From assembly GCF_003020585.1 (NCBI RefSeq), contig NZ_PXUE01000008.1:56075-120074 (forward strand): a DNA stretch of 64,000 nucleotides, given 5' to 3'. Both the position numbers and the translations under genes were made by a program. Below are positions 6,993 through 15,224 of the stretch, one piece after another (the first letter of the stretch is position 1; every line of letters begins with the position of its first letter). The DNA comes from Chryseobacterium aurantiacum (lineage in GTDB: Bacteria; Bacteroidota; Bacteroidia; Flavobacteriales; Weeksellaceae). The notes beneath the pieces are model-generated. The model was not told where the DNA came from and made no database searches. It saw only the letters and a list, made by a program, of their open reading frames with translations.

Positions 6993-9488
6993 ATGGAAAA
7001 ACTAAAAAACTATATCTACGGACAATGGGTAGAGGGAACCGGAGCCGGAATTCCTTTATACAATGCCGTAACAGGAGAACAGGTAGCAGTTTCCGATACA
7101 GAGGGACTAAACTTTGAACAGGCTCTAGATTATGGTAGGACTGTAGGATACAAAAACCTTTCTTCAATGACGTTTTATGATCGTGGAGAAATGCTGAAAA
7201 AGGTAGCGCTTTACCTACTGGAAAGAAAGAAAAAATACTACGAATTATCTTATAAAACAGGGGCTACACATGTTGATTCATGGGTGGATATTGAAGGAGG
7301 TTTCGGAACTTTCTTTACCTATTCAGGGTTAGCAAAGAGAATGCTTCCTAATACCCCGTTTTGGGTAGATGGAGATACTCAGAAGATTTCTGCAAACGGA
7401 ACCCATTTGGGAACTCACATTTTAACACCAAGTGAAGGCGTTTCTGTACAGATCAACGCCTACAACTTTCCTGTTTGGGGAATGTTGGAAAAGTTATCCA
7501 CATCCTTATTGGCAGGGGTGCCATCTATTGTAAAGCCATCACCTTTTGGTTCTTACCTTACCAATGTGGTATTTCAGGATATGATTGAAAGTGGAGTATT
7601 ACCTGAAGGTGCTGTACAATTGGTATGCGGAGAACCTGGAAATATTCTGGATTATGTTCAGGATGGAGACTCTGTTTTGTTTACAGGTTCTGCAACTACA
7701 GGGAGAAAACTAAAATCTCTACCATCCGTTGCCGGGAATGCTGTTCGTTTCAATATGGAAGCAGACTCTCTGAACTGTTCAATCCTTGGATTAGAAGCCA
7801 AGCCGGGAACCCCTGAATTTGATTTATTCATCAAGGAAGTACGTAACGAAATGACCACAAAAGCCGGTCAGAAATGTACAGCCATCAGAAGAATTATTGT
7901 TCCGGAACATTTCATTGGTGATGTTCAGAGTGCTTTATCGAAAGCTTTAGACCAAACAAAAATAGGAAACCCATTAAGCAGAGAAACAAGAATGGGATCT
8001 TTGGTGGGAAGACAGCAATATGAAGAGGTTTTAAGAAAAGTAAACATTCTAAAATCAGAAACAGAGCTTGTATATGATGGGAAACATGAACTTGTAGATG
8101 CATCCTATGAAAACGGAGCATTTATGAGTCCGAAATTATTCCTGAATGATAAGCCTTTCGAAAAAAATATCTCTCACGATGTAGAAGCTTTCGGGCCGGT
8201 ATCTACATTAATGCCTTATAAAGATGCTGAAGAAGCCGCTGCACTGGCAAAAAGAGGAAAAGGAAGTTTGGTAGGATCCATTATTTCTCATGACGAAAAC
8301 TTTATTGCAGAAACATCATGGAAAATGGCCTCCCAACACGGAAGAATCTTTGTATTGAACAGAGATAACGCCAAAGAAAGTACAGGACATGGTTCACCAC
8401 TTCCTACATTAATGCACGGAGGACCTGGTAGAGCCGGGGGCGGAGAAGAAATGGGCGGTTTAAGCGGTCTGCACTTCTTCCTACAAAAAACAGCCATTCA
8501 GGGGTCTCCGGATGTACTGAAGGCAATTACCAAAATCTATCAGCAAGGAGCGGAGAAGAAATTCTCAGACAAGCATCCTTTCCAAAAATACTTTGAAGAA
8601 GTTGCAGTAGGTGATTCTCTGGAAACAGCAGGAAGAACGGTTACTGATGCAGATATTGTGAACTTCTCCAATGTTTCATGGGATCATTTCTACGCCCATA
8701 CTGATGCTACAAGCTTAACTGGGACGATCTTTGATAAAACGGTTGCTCACGGATACTTCATTCTTTCAGCAGCGGCAGGATTATTTGTTTCTGGTAAAAA
8801 AGGACCTGTTATTGCTAATTATGGATTGGAAGAATGTAGTTTCTTCAAACCGGTATATGCAGGCGATACCATTACGGTTTATCTGACAGCAAAAGAAAAA
8901 ATCAACAGAGGGGTAAAAGGAAGAAATATCCCGTCAGGAGTTGTAAAATGGCTGGTTGAAGTTGTAAACCAAAGAGATGAGGTTGTTTGTGTAGCTACCA
9001 TCTTAACATTGGTTGCAAAGCAATCTCCTTTCATTGATCTGAATGTGAAGAATGTTCAAAAGATCTTAAACGGATTAACGGAAAAGACTCCTGCATTATG
9101 GGGTAAAATGTCTCCACAGCAAATGATCGAACACCTTGAACAAGGAGTACTGGTAAGCTTAGGAGAACCGGAAGCAGAGAAATGCTTTACTCCGGAAGAG
9201 AATGTTGAAAAATACCAGGATTCCCTTTACAACCACAGAAAAATGCCGAAAGACTTTACCGCTCCGTTTTTGCCTCAGGATGGCTCACTTCCGGAACCTA
9301 CACACAAGAATCTGGACGCAGCAAAACAAGCATTTATTGATAATCTGAAAAGATTTGTGGTGTATTATAAAGAAAACCCACAGGCAGAACACCTGAACTT
9401 TGTTTTTGGAAAACTGAACAAAGAAATGTGGGAGCTGATGCACAAAAAGCATTTTACCCATCATTTTGAACAGTTTGGATTGATTTAA
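6993..9488 (+). CDS. paaZ: PaaZ, oxepin-CoA hydrolase / semialdehyde dehydrogenase, with extra DUF1569-like domain
   Basis: 831 residues, against about 681 for E. coli PaaZ. Residues 1-515 are the aldehyde dehydrogenase with Glu256 (FNMEADS) and Cys295 (AGQKCTA), the same positions as in E. coli. Residues 530-680 are the MaoC-like hydratase that opens the oxepin ring, with Asp564 and His569 in WDHFYAH. After about residue 683 comes an added 150-residue domain with WGKMSPQQMIEHL (703-715) and, at the end, FGKLNKEMWELMHKKHFTHHFEQ; this looks like the DUF1569/DinB-type four-helix fold with possible metal-binding His. The two enzymatic halves give the open-chain acid; what the third domain does is unknown. 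Last gene of the operon, followed by a terminator. Confidence 0.92.
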   Translation: MEKLKNYIYGQWVEGTGAGIPLYNAVTGEQVAVSDTEGLNFEQALDYGRTVGYKNLSSMTFYDRGEMLKKVALYLLERKKKYYELSYKTGATHVDSWVDIEGGFGTFFTYSGLAKRMLPNTPFWVDGDTQKISANGTHLGTHILTPSEGVSVQINAYNFPVWGMLEKLSTSLLAGVPSIVKPSPFGSYLTNVVFQDMIESGVLPEGAVQLVCGEPGNILDYVQDGDSVLFTGSATTGRKLKSLPSVAGNAVRFNMEADSLNCSILGLEAKPGTPEFDLFIKEVRNEMTTKAGQKCTAIRRIIVPEHFIGDVQSALSKALDQTKIGNPLSRETRMGSLVGRQQYEEVLRKVNILKSETELVYDGKHELVDASYENGAFMSPKLFLNDKPFEKNISHDVEAFGPVSTLMPYKDAEEAAALAKRGKGSLVGSIISHDENFIAETSWKMASQHGRIFVLNRDNAKESTGHGSPLPTLMHGGPGRAGGGEEMGGLSGLHFFLQKTAIQGSPDVLKAITKIYQQGAEKKFSDKHPFQKYFEEVAVGDSLETAGRTVTDADIVNFSNVSWDHFYAHTDATSLTGTIFDKTVAHGYFILSAAAGLFVSGKKGPVIANYGLEECSFFKPVYAGDTITVYLTAKEKINRGVKGRNIPSGVVKWLVEVVNQRDEVVCVATILTLVAKQSPFIDLNVKNVQKILNGLTEKTPALWGKMSPQQMIEHLEQGVLVSLGEPEAEKCFTPEENVEKYQDSLYNHRKMPKDFTAPFLPQDGSLPEPTHKNLDAAKQAFIDNLKRFVVYYKENPQAEHLNFVFGKLNKEMWELMHKKHFTHHFEQFGLI

Positions 9489-9507
9489 TTCAAAATAAAA
9501 ATAGAAG

Positions 9508-9542
9508 AAAGCAGCATTTTAGAAATAACTTGCTGTTTTTTT
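9508..9542 (+). terminator. Terminator after paaZ
   Basis: AAAGCAGCA (9508-9516) pairs with TGCTGTTTT (9531-9539) around a 14-base loop and runs into Ts. The same stem recurs at 9860. Confidence 0.6.
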
Positions 9543-9668
9543 ATTTGATAAAACTCCAAATTTCTTTATATCAGTTGATTATGAATGTTTTAATAAAAAA
9601 AATAGTAACTTTAATAGGCGAAATCCGAAAAGCATATAGAGTAGGAGAGAATATCAAAACTGATTACT

Positions 9669-9830
9669 ATGAAAAACTTAAAAAAACTTACAAGAAACGA
9701 ATTGAGATCTCTTAAAGGAGCCGGTCCAATCTGGTCTTGTTCTCCTCATTCCTGCCCTCCGGGAGTATGTTGTATCCCCGGAAGATGGCCAGACCTAGCA
9801 GCGGCATGTGTTATATGTGCCAGTTCGTAG
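9669..9830 (+). CDS. Orphan bacteriocin-like precursor peptide with GA/GG-type leader
   Basis: A 53-residue ORF. The first 17-19 residues, MKNLKKLTRNELRSLKGAG, form a leader of the double-glycine kind, with GA in place of GG. The rest is a short Cys- and Pro-rich core with Cys at 24, 29, 34, 35, 47 and 50 (SPHSCPPGVCCIPG in the middle). The leader is almost identical to that of the peptide at 32532-32696 (MKNLKKLSRENLRTLKGG), which sits beside a C39-peptidase exporter, so export and cleavage by that ABC protein in trans is plausible. Six Cys suggest disulfides. No modification gene is adjacent. Such small peptides are common in Chryseobacterium and are usually labelled bacteriocin-like; activity is unproven. 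Confidence 0.8.
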   Translation: MKNLKKLTRNELRSLKGAGPIWSCSPHSCPPGVCCIPGRWPDLAAACVICASS

Positions 9831-9859
9831 TTTACCAATTTTAAATATTAACAATACAT

Positions 9860-9890
9860 AAAGCAGCATCTCACCAGATTTGCTGTTTTG
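9860..9890 (+). terminator. Terminator after the orphan peptide gene
   Basis: AAAGCAGCA (9860-9868) pairs with TGCTGTTTT (9881-9889) around a 12-base loop. The stem is the same as in the paaZ terminator, so the peptide gene is bracketed by two copies. The 97 bases from here to the next gene show nothing else. Confidence 0.6.
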
Positions 9891-9987
9891 TTTTAATAAT
9901 CTTTTGTTAAATCTCTCAGCTGTATTTGATGACTTTACATTTATTCATTACTTTCATGCTTAAAATCAATCCAAAAAATATTGAACA

Positions 9988-10767
9988 ATGAACAACAACT
10001 GGATGCAAAAATGGGAAGAAGTAAAAGACATTCTTATATCTCCCGTAGATGTAGAAGCTTATTTTACTTCAGATGAAATTATGGATCAGAAGATGGAAGT
10101 GATGGAAATAGGAAATGTTTCCCTGCCATCAGGAAAAGTAATTGTAAGGGATCCGCTGGTATATTTAAATACAAAAGAGAAACCTTATTTTGTAGAGGTC
10201 CCTAAAGGGAATTTTCCGGTAACAATTGCCGTGGTAAAACTAGAGGACTTTGGAGATCGATATGCCGCTGTAAAAGTAGAGTTTACAAAAGAAAAACCTG
10301 TTATCTATAGAGAAGCATTAATCGGAATAGAAGAGCTGGACGGTACCAATGAAGGAGAGTTTTTTGGATTTACAGTAGATGCCGGTTTAGCATGTGTTGC
10401 AGATCCGGAAGTAGTCCCATATGTAGAGAAATTTATCTCCGAGCTTGATGTAGATAATATTTATGACGATTACTTTGCAGAGCTGTTTGCAAAAAGCTAT
10501 AAAGAAAATCCAAGAAACCAAAGAGATCTCGGAGACTGGATCAATTGGACGGTTCCCAATACAGAATATCAGATTCCCATATTTGCAAGTGGAATAGGAG
10601 ATGGAATATATCCGGTTTACTTTGCTTATGATGGGCAGGATAAAATATGCGGACTCTATATTCACTTTATTGATATAGAATTGGAGCTATCCGAAGAGGA
10701 AGAATATGATGAAGAGGAAGACGATGATTCTTCAGATCAACCGGATAATTTTGTTGTTATAAAATAA
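9988..10767 (+). CDS. DUF4241-like protein
   Basis: 259 residues, no signal peptide. The segment around 35-75 (LPSGKVIVRDPLVYL, then PYFVEVPKGNFPVTIAV) and the region FFGFTVDAGLACVADPEV (about 123-140) resemble the DUF4241 family, a domain of unknown role. The C-terminus carries a very acidic stretch of about 15 Glu/Asp residues. The SMUG2-like gene starts 10 bases downstream, so the two are likely cotranscribed. The family sometimes occurs near polymorphic toxins as a possible partner, but no toxin is seen here. Family assignment is from motif memory and not checked. Confidence 0.7.
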   Translation: MNNNWMQKWEEVKDILISPVDVEAYFTSDEIMDQKMEVMEIGNVSLPSGKVIVRDPLVYLNTKEKPYFVEVPKGNFPVTIAVVKLEDFGDRYAAVKVEFTKEKPVIYREALIGIEELDGTNEGEFFGFTVDAGLACVADPEVVPYVEKFISELDVDNIYDDYFAELFAKSYKENPRNQRDLGDWINWTVPNTEYQIPIFASGIGDGIYPVYFAYDGQDKICGLYIHFIDIELELSEEEEYDEEEDDDSSDQPDNFVVIK

Positions 10768-10777
10768 AATACATCCA

Positions 10778-11482
10778 ATGAATAAAACTTTTGCAGACCA
10801 GGTGATTACTTTCAATGAAAATTTGAGCTATTCGGGAGATCTTCCTGATGGGTTTGGAGTCTTGAATCCTTATTTGGATAACCCTGAAACAATGGTGGTT
10901 ATGCAAAAGTTTTATCAAAAATATTACAATGATTCCAACAAAAGAAAGTTCATTGTAGGAATTAACCCCAGCCGTCACGGAGCAGGAGTTACAGGAGTTC
11001 CGTTTACCGATACCAAAAGACTAGAAAGTGCCTGTGGAATAAAAATGAAATCCGCTTATACCCATGAAGTGTCGTCAGTTTTTATGTATGACATGATTGA
11101 AGATTATGGAGGGGCAGACCTATTCTACAAAGACATTTATATCAATTCACCCTTTCCGCTGGCTATTGTAAGAAAAACAAAGAATGGGTGGCTCAATGCC
11201 AATTATTATGATGATAAAGAATTATTTGCAGCCGTAAAAGACTTTATGATAGATACCCTAAAGAAACATATCAGCCTGAACCTGGATACTTCAGAAGTTT
11301 TCATTTTGGGTAAAAAGAATGCTGAATTTATTTCAAAACTTAATAAGGAAGCAAAATTATTTGATACCATGACCGTTTTGGAACATCCAAGGTACATTCA
11401 GCAGTACAAATCCAAGGAAAAGCAACTCTATATAGACAAATACATTGTAGCACTAAAAACAAAACCCCTAAACATCAGTTAA
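10778..11482 (+). CDS. SMUG2-type DNA glycosylase (uracil-DNA glycosylase superfamily)
   Basis: 234 residues. Motif 1 of the superfamily is visible as GINPSRHGAGVTGVPF at 61-76, close to the SMUG pattern (GxNPGxxGxxxTGVPF); motif 2 as EHPRYIQQY near residue 205. SMUG2 enzymes remove uracil or deaminated purines (a xanthine preference has been described for a Pedobacter member) from DNA and so belong to base excision repair. The protein is soluble and cytoplasmic. It follows a DUF4241-like gene by 10 bases and is convergent with the T9SS gene at 11549. I am confident of the superfamily, less of the substrate. Confidence 0.85.
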   Translation: MNKTFADQVITFNENLSYSGDLPDGFGVLNPYLDNPETMVVMQKFYQKYYNDSNKRKFIVGINPSRHGAGVTGVPFTDTKRLESACGIKMKSAYTHEVSSVFMYDMIEDYGGADLFYKDIYINSPFPLAIVRKTKNGWLNANYYDDKELFAAVKDFMIDTLKKHISLNLDTSEVFILGKKNAEFISKLNKEAKLFDTMTVLEHPRYIQQYKSKEKQLYIDKYIVALKTKPLNIS

Positions 11483-11548
11483 GGGAATTGTCATTTATGA
11501 ATTAGAATCTTCAAGGGGGAACAAGCACTTATTTGTGATTTGTTGATA

Positions 11549-12370
11549 TTAGTTTTTAATAACTTTAGTAGATTCAGTTGGTGTTTTGATGTAATAAACT
11601 CCTTTTGGAAATTCTGAAACATCCATTTTATTTATGCCTTTCTGGGTTTGGATGCTTTTCAGCAATTTACCATCCTGATTATAAATTTTTGCTTCTGTAC
11701 CTTTCTCTGTTGTTAAAGAAAGCGGACCATTGGTTGGGTTAGGATAAATAGTAAGTTCTTTTTGAGAAACTTTGGTTTCAGATGTACCCAATACGACACC
11801 GCTGTCTTTTACCCATGTGAAGGCATCAACTCCCATGTAATAATAATTACCACCTAATGTTAATTGTAGCTCATCTATAATGATGTTTGAATAATTCATG
11901 CCATTCAAGTTAGTAAGATCAATAAGAGTATAGCCATTGGTAGTACCTAATGATGTTGCAAAATTATTGCTTTTTATACTGGAAAACTTTGTAATTCCGT
12001 TTAGTTTTCCTGTTACCGTAAGGCTTCCTGTAACATTTTGGTTATTATATTGATTAGCTACAAAGATCCAAAATTTGTTTGTCTTAAATAAATTTGAAGT
12101 AGTCCTTATACTGAATGAAGGATTAGCTGTACCTACACCAAGAGTATTATCAATGTATCTGTTGTCAGGTGCTGTTCCATTCCACCCTGTTCCGGGAAAA
12201 GTAACAATTTCAAATGTAGACACATGGGAAGTAATATTGAATATCACCCCATTATCTGTGAAGCTATGACTTCCAGTAGATTCTGTCTCAAATTGCTCTG
12301 TACTAGTCTGCCCAAATGACAAAATTGAAATGAGTAGACTACAAATGGTTAAAAAAGTAGTGCTTTTCAT
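11549..12370 (-). CDS. Secreted T9SS type A sorting-domain protein
   Basis: 273 residues with a signal peptide (MKSTTFLTICSLLISILSFG, cleaved near Gln21) and a C-terminal type A sorting domain from about residue 205 (IYPNPTNGPLSL ... VYYIKTPTESTKVIKN), which directs export by type IX secretion and anchoring. The middle (about 25-195) looks like a beta-sandwich, PEP-CTERM-like or carbohydrate-binding-like module with FTDNGVIFNITS and VDAFTWVKD motifs; no catalytic residues are recognised. It lies downstream of the tail-collar gene on the same strand, 42 bases away. Confidence 0.85.
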   Translation of the reverse strand: MKSTTFLTICSLLISILSFGQTSTEQFETESTGSHSFTDNGVIFNITSHVSTFEIVTFPGTGWNGTAPDNRYIDNTLGVGTANPSFSIRTTSNLFKTNKFWIFVANQYNNQNVTGSLTVTGKLNGITKFSSIKSNNFATSLGTTNGYTLIDLTNLNGMNYSNIIIDELQLTLGGNYYYMGVDAFTWVKDSGVVLGTSETKVSQKELTIYPNPTNGPLSLTTEKGTEAKIYNQDGKLLKSIQTQKGINKMDVSEFPKGVYYIKTPTESTKVIKN

Positions 12371-12412
12371 GATTTCTGATTTTAAATTAGGTTATGGTTA
12401 TTGTCCAAAGTA

Positions 12413-12961
12413 TTAATCTCGTGGAGGATAAATTCCTTCAACACAGATAATATAGTTTAATCCAAGATAAGGAGGCATATTATTCATAGGTAGATTCTGT
12501 CCGGTGAAAGTAATAGACTTACCATTGATGGTCATATCAGGATCAGCGTCTATAAAACTTGGGACCGGTGTAAAGACTCTTCCGTTCGGTGTTCCCGTAA
12601 TACCAATAGATGATAGAGCTGTTGGTGTTACACTGTTAGAATTTTGATTAGCTACCTTAAGTTGAAAACCAGCTCCAATGCTCGGAAGGTTTGATGTCAA
12701 AATAGTAGTTTGTGTTGTTCCTGCTACAATTCCCAATGGATAATTTTCGTTTGAAGATACAGTTCCTGCTCCCAGAGCCATTTTTCCTTTAAGGTTGGGA
12801 AGAGCAAATGTTGTTCTGCCATCACCACCATATGTAGTTCCTAAAATTGAAAATACAGCTGAGTAGTTAGCAATGCTAAGTAGCCTTCCGTCACAGAACA
12901 TCCACCCTCTTGGTGCAAAATTTCCTGCAAATAACTTAATGATTCCAATGTATTCGTCCAT
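12413..12961 (-). CDS. Phage tail-collar domain protein (microcystin-dependent protein type)
   Basis: 182 residues. The N-terminus MDEYIGIIKLFAGNFAPRGW, then CDGRLLSIANYSAVFSILG, TYGGDGRTTFALPNLKGK, is the classic tail-collar domain (PF07484). No signal peptide. These genes are widespread in Bacteroidota outside prophages and contractile-injection loci and their role is unclear. No other phage gene is nearby, so this is not prophage evidence. It is followed by the T9SS gene on the same strand. Confidence 0.88.
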   Translation of the reverse strand: MDEYIGIIKLFAGNFAPRGWMFCDGRLLSIANYSAVFSILGTTYGGDGRTTFALPNLKGKMALGAGTVSSNENYPLGIVAGTTQTTILTSNLPSIGAGFQLKVANQNSNSVTPTALSSIGITGTPNGRVFTPVPSFIDADPDMTINGKSITFTGQNLPMNNMPPYLGLNYIICVEGIYPPRD

Positions 12962-13190
12962 AGTAGATAATTTTTAATCTTTAATTGTTTATTTCTTAGT
13001 CCAAAGGAACAACTAAAACGAAAACAGCACTAGAGTAGAAAATACCAAATTGAGCATTCCGTATTTCTACGTATAAGGATTTATATACTCCTTGCATTCA
13101 TCTTCCCTATTCATTTTCAATAATGTGAATTTTTAAACATTTTCTATAGAATTTACCTCCCTTAAGTTTCTCTAAACGCACTGTATTTAG

Positions 13191-13198
13191 TATTTTTG
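13191..13198 (+). promoter_or_regulatory. Promoter -7 element of the enoyl-CoA hydratase gene
   Basis: TATTTTTG, a perfect Bacteroidota TAnnTTTG box, 22 bases before the start codon. A TTTC about 20 bases upstream could be the -33 element. Confidence 0.5.
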
Positions 13199-13220
13199 TA
13201 AGAATCCAATAAAAATTAAA

Positions 13221-13985
13221 ATGAACGAATTCGTAGCATCAGAAATTAAAAATAATATTGCCGAAATCACTTTCGGAACCCCAAAAAGCAATGCCCTTCC
13301 CGGAGCAATTTTAGAAAAACTGGCTCAAACCATCTTAGAAGAAGGAGCTAAAGATGAGGTAAAGGCTATTCTAGTAAAAAGTGAAGGCGAAAAAGCGTTC
13401 TGCGCCGGGGCAAGTTTTGATGAGCTTCTGGCAATTGAAGAATTAGAAGCTTCTACAAAGTTCTTCGGAGGCTTTGCAAAAGTTCTTAATGCCATGAGAA
13501 ACTGCGGAAAAATTGTTGTGGTAAGAGTTCAGGGAAAAACAACTGGAGGTGGAGTAGGAATTGCATGCGGTGCAGATTACTGCTTTGCTACAAAAGATTC
13601 TGCATTAGCACTTACAGAGATTAACCTTGGTATTGGACCTTTTGTAATAGGACCTTACGTAGAAAGAAAGATTGGTAAATCACAATTCTCTGCAATGGCA
13701 ATTGATGCTGACTTCAGATCTGCTGAATGGGCAGAACAACACAATGTTTATCATTCTGTTTCAGACAATATTCAGGAAATGGATGAAAAGCTGGAGAAAT
13801 TCTTACAGACATTGGCTTCAAGAAGTAGTGATGCTCTAGCATTAATCAAGAAAGTTTCCTGGGAAGGAACAGATCACTTCAATGAATTGATGCCCACAAG
13901 AATTCACATGAGTGCAAGCCTTATTCTGGAAGATTCCGCCAAGAAAAACATTGGAGCAATCAAAGAAAGACTGAGAGCAAAATAA
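13221..13985 (+). CDS. Enoyl-CoA hydratase/isomerase family protein
   Basis: 254-residue crotonase-fold protein. Oxyanion-hole segments are visible at FCAGASFDELL (about 61-71) and KTTGGGVGIACGADYCFA (about 108-125). The acidic residue position of classic hydratases is filled by ALTEINLGIGPF (about 132-143) with one Glu; the second catalytic Glu region reads GPYVERKIG. Such proteins in Flavobacteriia act in fatty acid or amino acid acyl-CoA breakdown. It could supply the PaaF-like 2,3-dehydroadipyl-CoA hydratase step that is not seen in the paa operon 3.7 kb upstream, but this is only inference. Single gene with its own promoter and a strong terminator. Confidence 0.85.
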   Translation: MNEFVASEIKNNIAEITFGTPKSNALPGAILEKLAQTILEEGAKDEVKAILVKSEGEKAFCAGASFDELLAIEELEASTKFFGGFAKVLNAMRNCGKIVVVRVQGKTTGGGVGIACGADYCFATKDSALALTEINLGIGPFVIGPYVERKIGKSQFSAMAIDADFRSAEWAEQHNVYHSVSDNIQEMDEKLEKFLQTLASRSSDALALIKKVSWEGTDHFNELMPTRIHMSASLILEDSAKKNIGAIKERLRAK

Positions 13986-14008
13986 TAATCAGATTCTTTT
14001 AAATATAC

Positions 14009-14037
14009 AGCCGTTGACTCGTTCAGCGGCTTTTTTT
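14009..14037 (+). terminator. Terminator after the enoyl-CoA hydratase gene
   Basis: Nine-base stem AGCCGTTGA / TCAGCGGCT (one G-T pair) with loop CTCGT, followed by seven Ts. Confidence 0.85.
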
Positions 14038-14132
14038 GTAAGTAAGAAACAAGTAAATAGCTTTTGAATACCAGTTTCATTGATGTTTTTCTGAATTAAG
14101 AAGAGCATCAGAAGAAATAATTAAAAAAAATA

Positions 14133-14174
14133 TTTGTTGATTAAAAAAAAATTATAACTTTGTAATTCAAAGTT
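14133..14174 (+). promoter_or_regulatory. Promoter with overlapping palindromic operator
   Basis: TTTG (14133-14136), 18 bases, TAACTTTG (14155-14162): a full Bacteroidota promoter. The -7 box overlaps the palindrome AACTTTGtaattCAAAGTT at 14156-14174. The same palindrome occurs at 15183-15201, on the other side of the winged-helix gene, which suggests it is that regulator's operator. Confidence 0.7.
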
Positions 14175-14180
14175 CTTTTT

Positions 14181-14798
14181 ATGGATGTTAAAAATTATCA
14201 CGAAGACTTATCCCATATTCGTTCCATGATGGAGCGCTCCTCCAGGTTTATTTCATTGAGTGGGCTATCCGGAGTAGCTGCCGGAGTGGTTGCTCTTTTG
14301 GGTGCCGGATATGCATACTATGCTATGGAAAGTAAGAAAGTGAGCTATATAAACGGAGCCAGACTTACTTTTACTCCTGATTTAGTTCAGGAACTGGTAG
14401 TCATAGGACTTATAGTTTTGGTAATGGCTGTTTTTTGCGGATATATTTTTACAGCCAATAAAAGCAAAAAGAAAGGGTTGAAGATCTGGGATGCCACTAC
14501 AAAGCGACTTTTGGTTACCTTTGCAGTCCCATTAGCAGCGGGGGGAATCTTCTGTTCAGCACTTATTTTCCACCATTTAATAGTATGGGTTGCTCCAACC
14601 ACATTGGTTTTCTATGGATTAGGTTTGATAAGTGCTGAAAGATATACATTACCAGACGTAAAATATCTGGGATACTGTGAAGTCACCCTAGGATTGTTTT
14701 CCCTGTTTTTTCTAGGTTGGGGACTTGTATTTTGGTCAGTAGGTTTTGGTGTGTTGCACATCGTTTACGGATTGATCATGCACAGAAAATATAAATAA
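14181..14798 (+). CDS. Membrane protein of a small regulator module
   Basis: 205 residues with about five transmembrane segments (roughly 28-48, 70-91, 113-133, 138-150, 168-198) and a cytoplasmic N-terminus starting MDVKNYHEDLSHIRSMMERS. No catalytic motif is visible. It starts seven bases after an operator palindrome and is followed 72 bases later by the winged-helix gene; this pairing of a small membrane protein and a MarR/PadR-like regulator recurs in Bacteroidota genomes. Function unknown; a stress- or signal-linked membrane partner of the regulator is possible. Confidence 0.8.
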   Translation: MDVKNYHEDLSHIRSMMERSSRFISLSGLSGVAAGVVALLGAGYAYYAMESKKVSYINGARLTFTPDLVQELVVIGLIVLVMAVFCGYIFTANKSKKKGLKIWDATTKRLLVTFAVPLAAGGIFCSALIFHHLIVWVAPTTLVFYGLGLISAERYTLPDVKYLGYCEVTLGLFSLFFLGWGLVFWSVGFGVLHIVYGLIMHRKYK

Positions 14799-14870
14799 AA
14801 ATTAACTTTGCAGCTCCTTAGGTTCTATTCTCCGTAATCTGCTCCTAGTAGCTGCTACCTATTACTTATT

Positions 14871-15161
14871 ATGATCAAGATCAGTCAACTCAATAAAGAA
14901 TTTGAAAGCCGTGTAAGATTGGGCATTATGTCCGTTCTTATGGTCAACGATTGGGTTGATTTTTCGGAGATGAAAGCACTACTGGAAATTACAGATGGTA
15001 ATTTGGCCAGTCACAGCAATGCCCTGGAGAAAGTAGGATATATTGAAGTGAAGAAAGAATTTGTAGGGAAGAAGCCTAAAACATCTTATCGAGTCACACA
15101 AAGCGGTAGGCAGGCATTTACCGATCATCTGGATGCACTGGAAAAATTATTGGGGCGGTAG
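14871..15161 (+). CDS. Small winged-helix transcriptional regulator
   Basis: 96 residues, entirely a winged-helix DNA-binding domain of the PF13601 (HTH_34) type: helix-turn-helix around MKALLEITDGNLASHSNALEKVGY (about 34-57), wing KEFVGKKPKTSYRVT (about 62-76), and C-terminal dimer helix. No ligand domain. Palindromes ACTTTG-N5-CAAAGT lie before the upstream membrane gene and directly behind this gene, before the next one, so it probably represses both transcription units, including its own. This is inferred from position and symmetry. Confidence 0.88.
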   Translation: MIKISQLNKEFESRVRLGIMSVLMVNDWVDFSEMKALLEITDGNLASHSNALEKVGYIEVKKEFVGKKPKTSYRVTQSGRQAFTDHLDALEKLLGR

Positions 15162-15182
15162 TCCTATATTTTTTTGAAAATT

Positions 15183-15201
15183 TACTTTGAAATACAAAGT
15201 A
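15183..15201 (+). promoter_or_regulatory. Second palindromic operator
   Basis: TACTTTGaaataCAAAGTA, matching the palindrome at 14156-14174 in both arms (ACTTTG / CAAAGT). TTACTTTG (15182-15189) within it is one base off a TAnnTTTG box. It sits 24 bases before the next gene. Confidence 0.65.
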
Positions 15202-15224
15202 CTTTATAATATGAAAATTAAAAA

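Noticed and set aside
9530..9715. 61-codon plus-strand frame overlapping the start of the orphan peptide gene
   Set aside because: It begins in the paaZ terminator and overlaps the well-supported peptide in another frame; no family likeness.
12413..12961. Prophage or injection-system evidence from the tail-collar gene
   Set aside because: No other phage or sheath/baseplate gene is near; lone collar-domain genes are common in Bacteroidota.
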